From Streptomyces albospinus (lineage in GTDB: Bacteria > Actinomycetota > Actinomycetes > Streptomycetales > Streptomycetaceae): a stretch of DNA of 64,000 nucleotides. The stretch is taken from contig NZ_BMRP01000016.1 in NCBI RefSeq assembly GCF_014648695.1, positions 123,720 to 187,719 on the forward strand, written 5' to 3'. Positions 63,936-64,000 of the stretch are shown here, in pieces. The notes under the pieces are model-generated. The model saw only the letters and a program-made list of their open reading frames with translations. It ran no database searches and was not told where the DNA came from. A program made the translations under genes and the position numbers. Position 1 is the stretch's first letter. Each line of letters begins with the position of its first letter.

Positions 63936-64000
63936 CGGGTCGTCCTACCTTTCAAGGGTGGTTGCTCTGGTCATTCGTAAGATCGGAGGGCCCGGGGGCT
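63936..64000. other. Right edge, upstream flank of the synthase gene
   Basis: Only 65 bases remain. They hold the probable ribosome site of the leftward synthase gene and no visible gene. Confidence 0.4.

Noticed and set aside
1..64000. tRNA, rRNA or CRISPR genes
   Set aside because: I saw no cloverleaf with a conserved T-arm, no rRNA-like sequence and no regularly spaced repeat array. A tRNAscan and CRISPR search would be decisive.

Overview
The window is high-GC actinobacterial DNA, almost certainly Streptomyces. The evidence is the strong third-position GC bias, GTG/TTG starts behind GGAGG-type ribosome sites, SARP and LAL regulators, DUF2254, DUF6801, DUF1479 and MMPL proteins, and a TTA codon at the start of a secreted protein gene. 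Many genes are broken or are IS remnants, which fits a variable chromosome arm rather than core genome. All calls come from reading the sequence and recalled family motifs; no database search was run.

Left part (1-25 kb) is a mosaic of accessory and decaying genes. It holds a RibD-like reductase and EthD pair, a frameshifted ribbon-helix-helix gene abutting a truncated gene, an endonuclease VII-like protein, a dead IS630 element, a DUF2254 membrane protein, and a divergent MMPL exporter / serine hydrolase pair sharing operator-like repeats. It continues with a divergent inositol-monophosphatase-like protein, a phage capsid remnant, a cold-shock-like protein and a KUP potassium transporter. 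Next come a kdp operon reduced to kdpC plus the tail of kdpB by an IS5-type event, a TetR/membrane protein pair with twin palindromes, an intact IS5-family transposase, and three secreted proteins (ricin-type lectin, membrane-anchored protein, DUF6801).

25.8-28.7 kb: a two-gene unit of a small protein and a membrane NACHT NTPase that share a Gly-Asp-Asn motif. This is a candidate defence or signalling pair.

28.9-62.2 kb: a specialised-metabolite gene cluster. A leftward operon encodes a degenerate GluRS paralogue, glutamine-hydrolysing asparagine synthetase, an MFS exporter and an AMP-forming ligase. A rightward operon encodes a carrier protein, a GNAT-like protein, a stand-alone adenylation enzyme and both glutamate mutase subunits (GlmS, GlmE). 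The inferred logic is glutamate to 3-methylaspartate, activation by the adenylation enzyme, loading on the carrier, then acyl or amide chemistry. No PKS or NRPS megasynthase is present. Four regulators follow (SARP with a cyclase-like tail, a NarL-type LuxR, two divergent LALs). A second rightward operon then encodes a Fe/2OG oxygenase, a PLP aminotransferase, a BtpA-family barrel, a double-SIS protein, a cupin, an aldehyde dehydrogenase, a second carrier protein, a luciferase-like oxidoreductase and a methyltransferase. The methyltransferase reads into the antisense strand of a truncated gene, which marks a recombination boundary.

62.2-64 kb: remnants (a truncated gene and a DUF1479 pseudogene broken by a 10-bp duplication) and a squalene/phytoene synthase.
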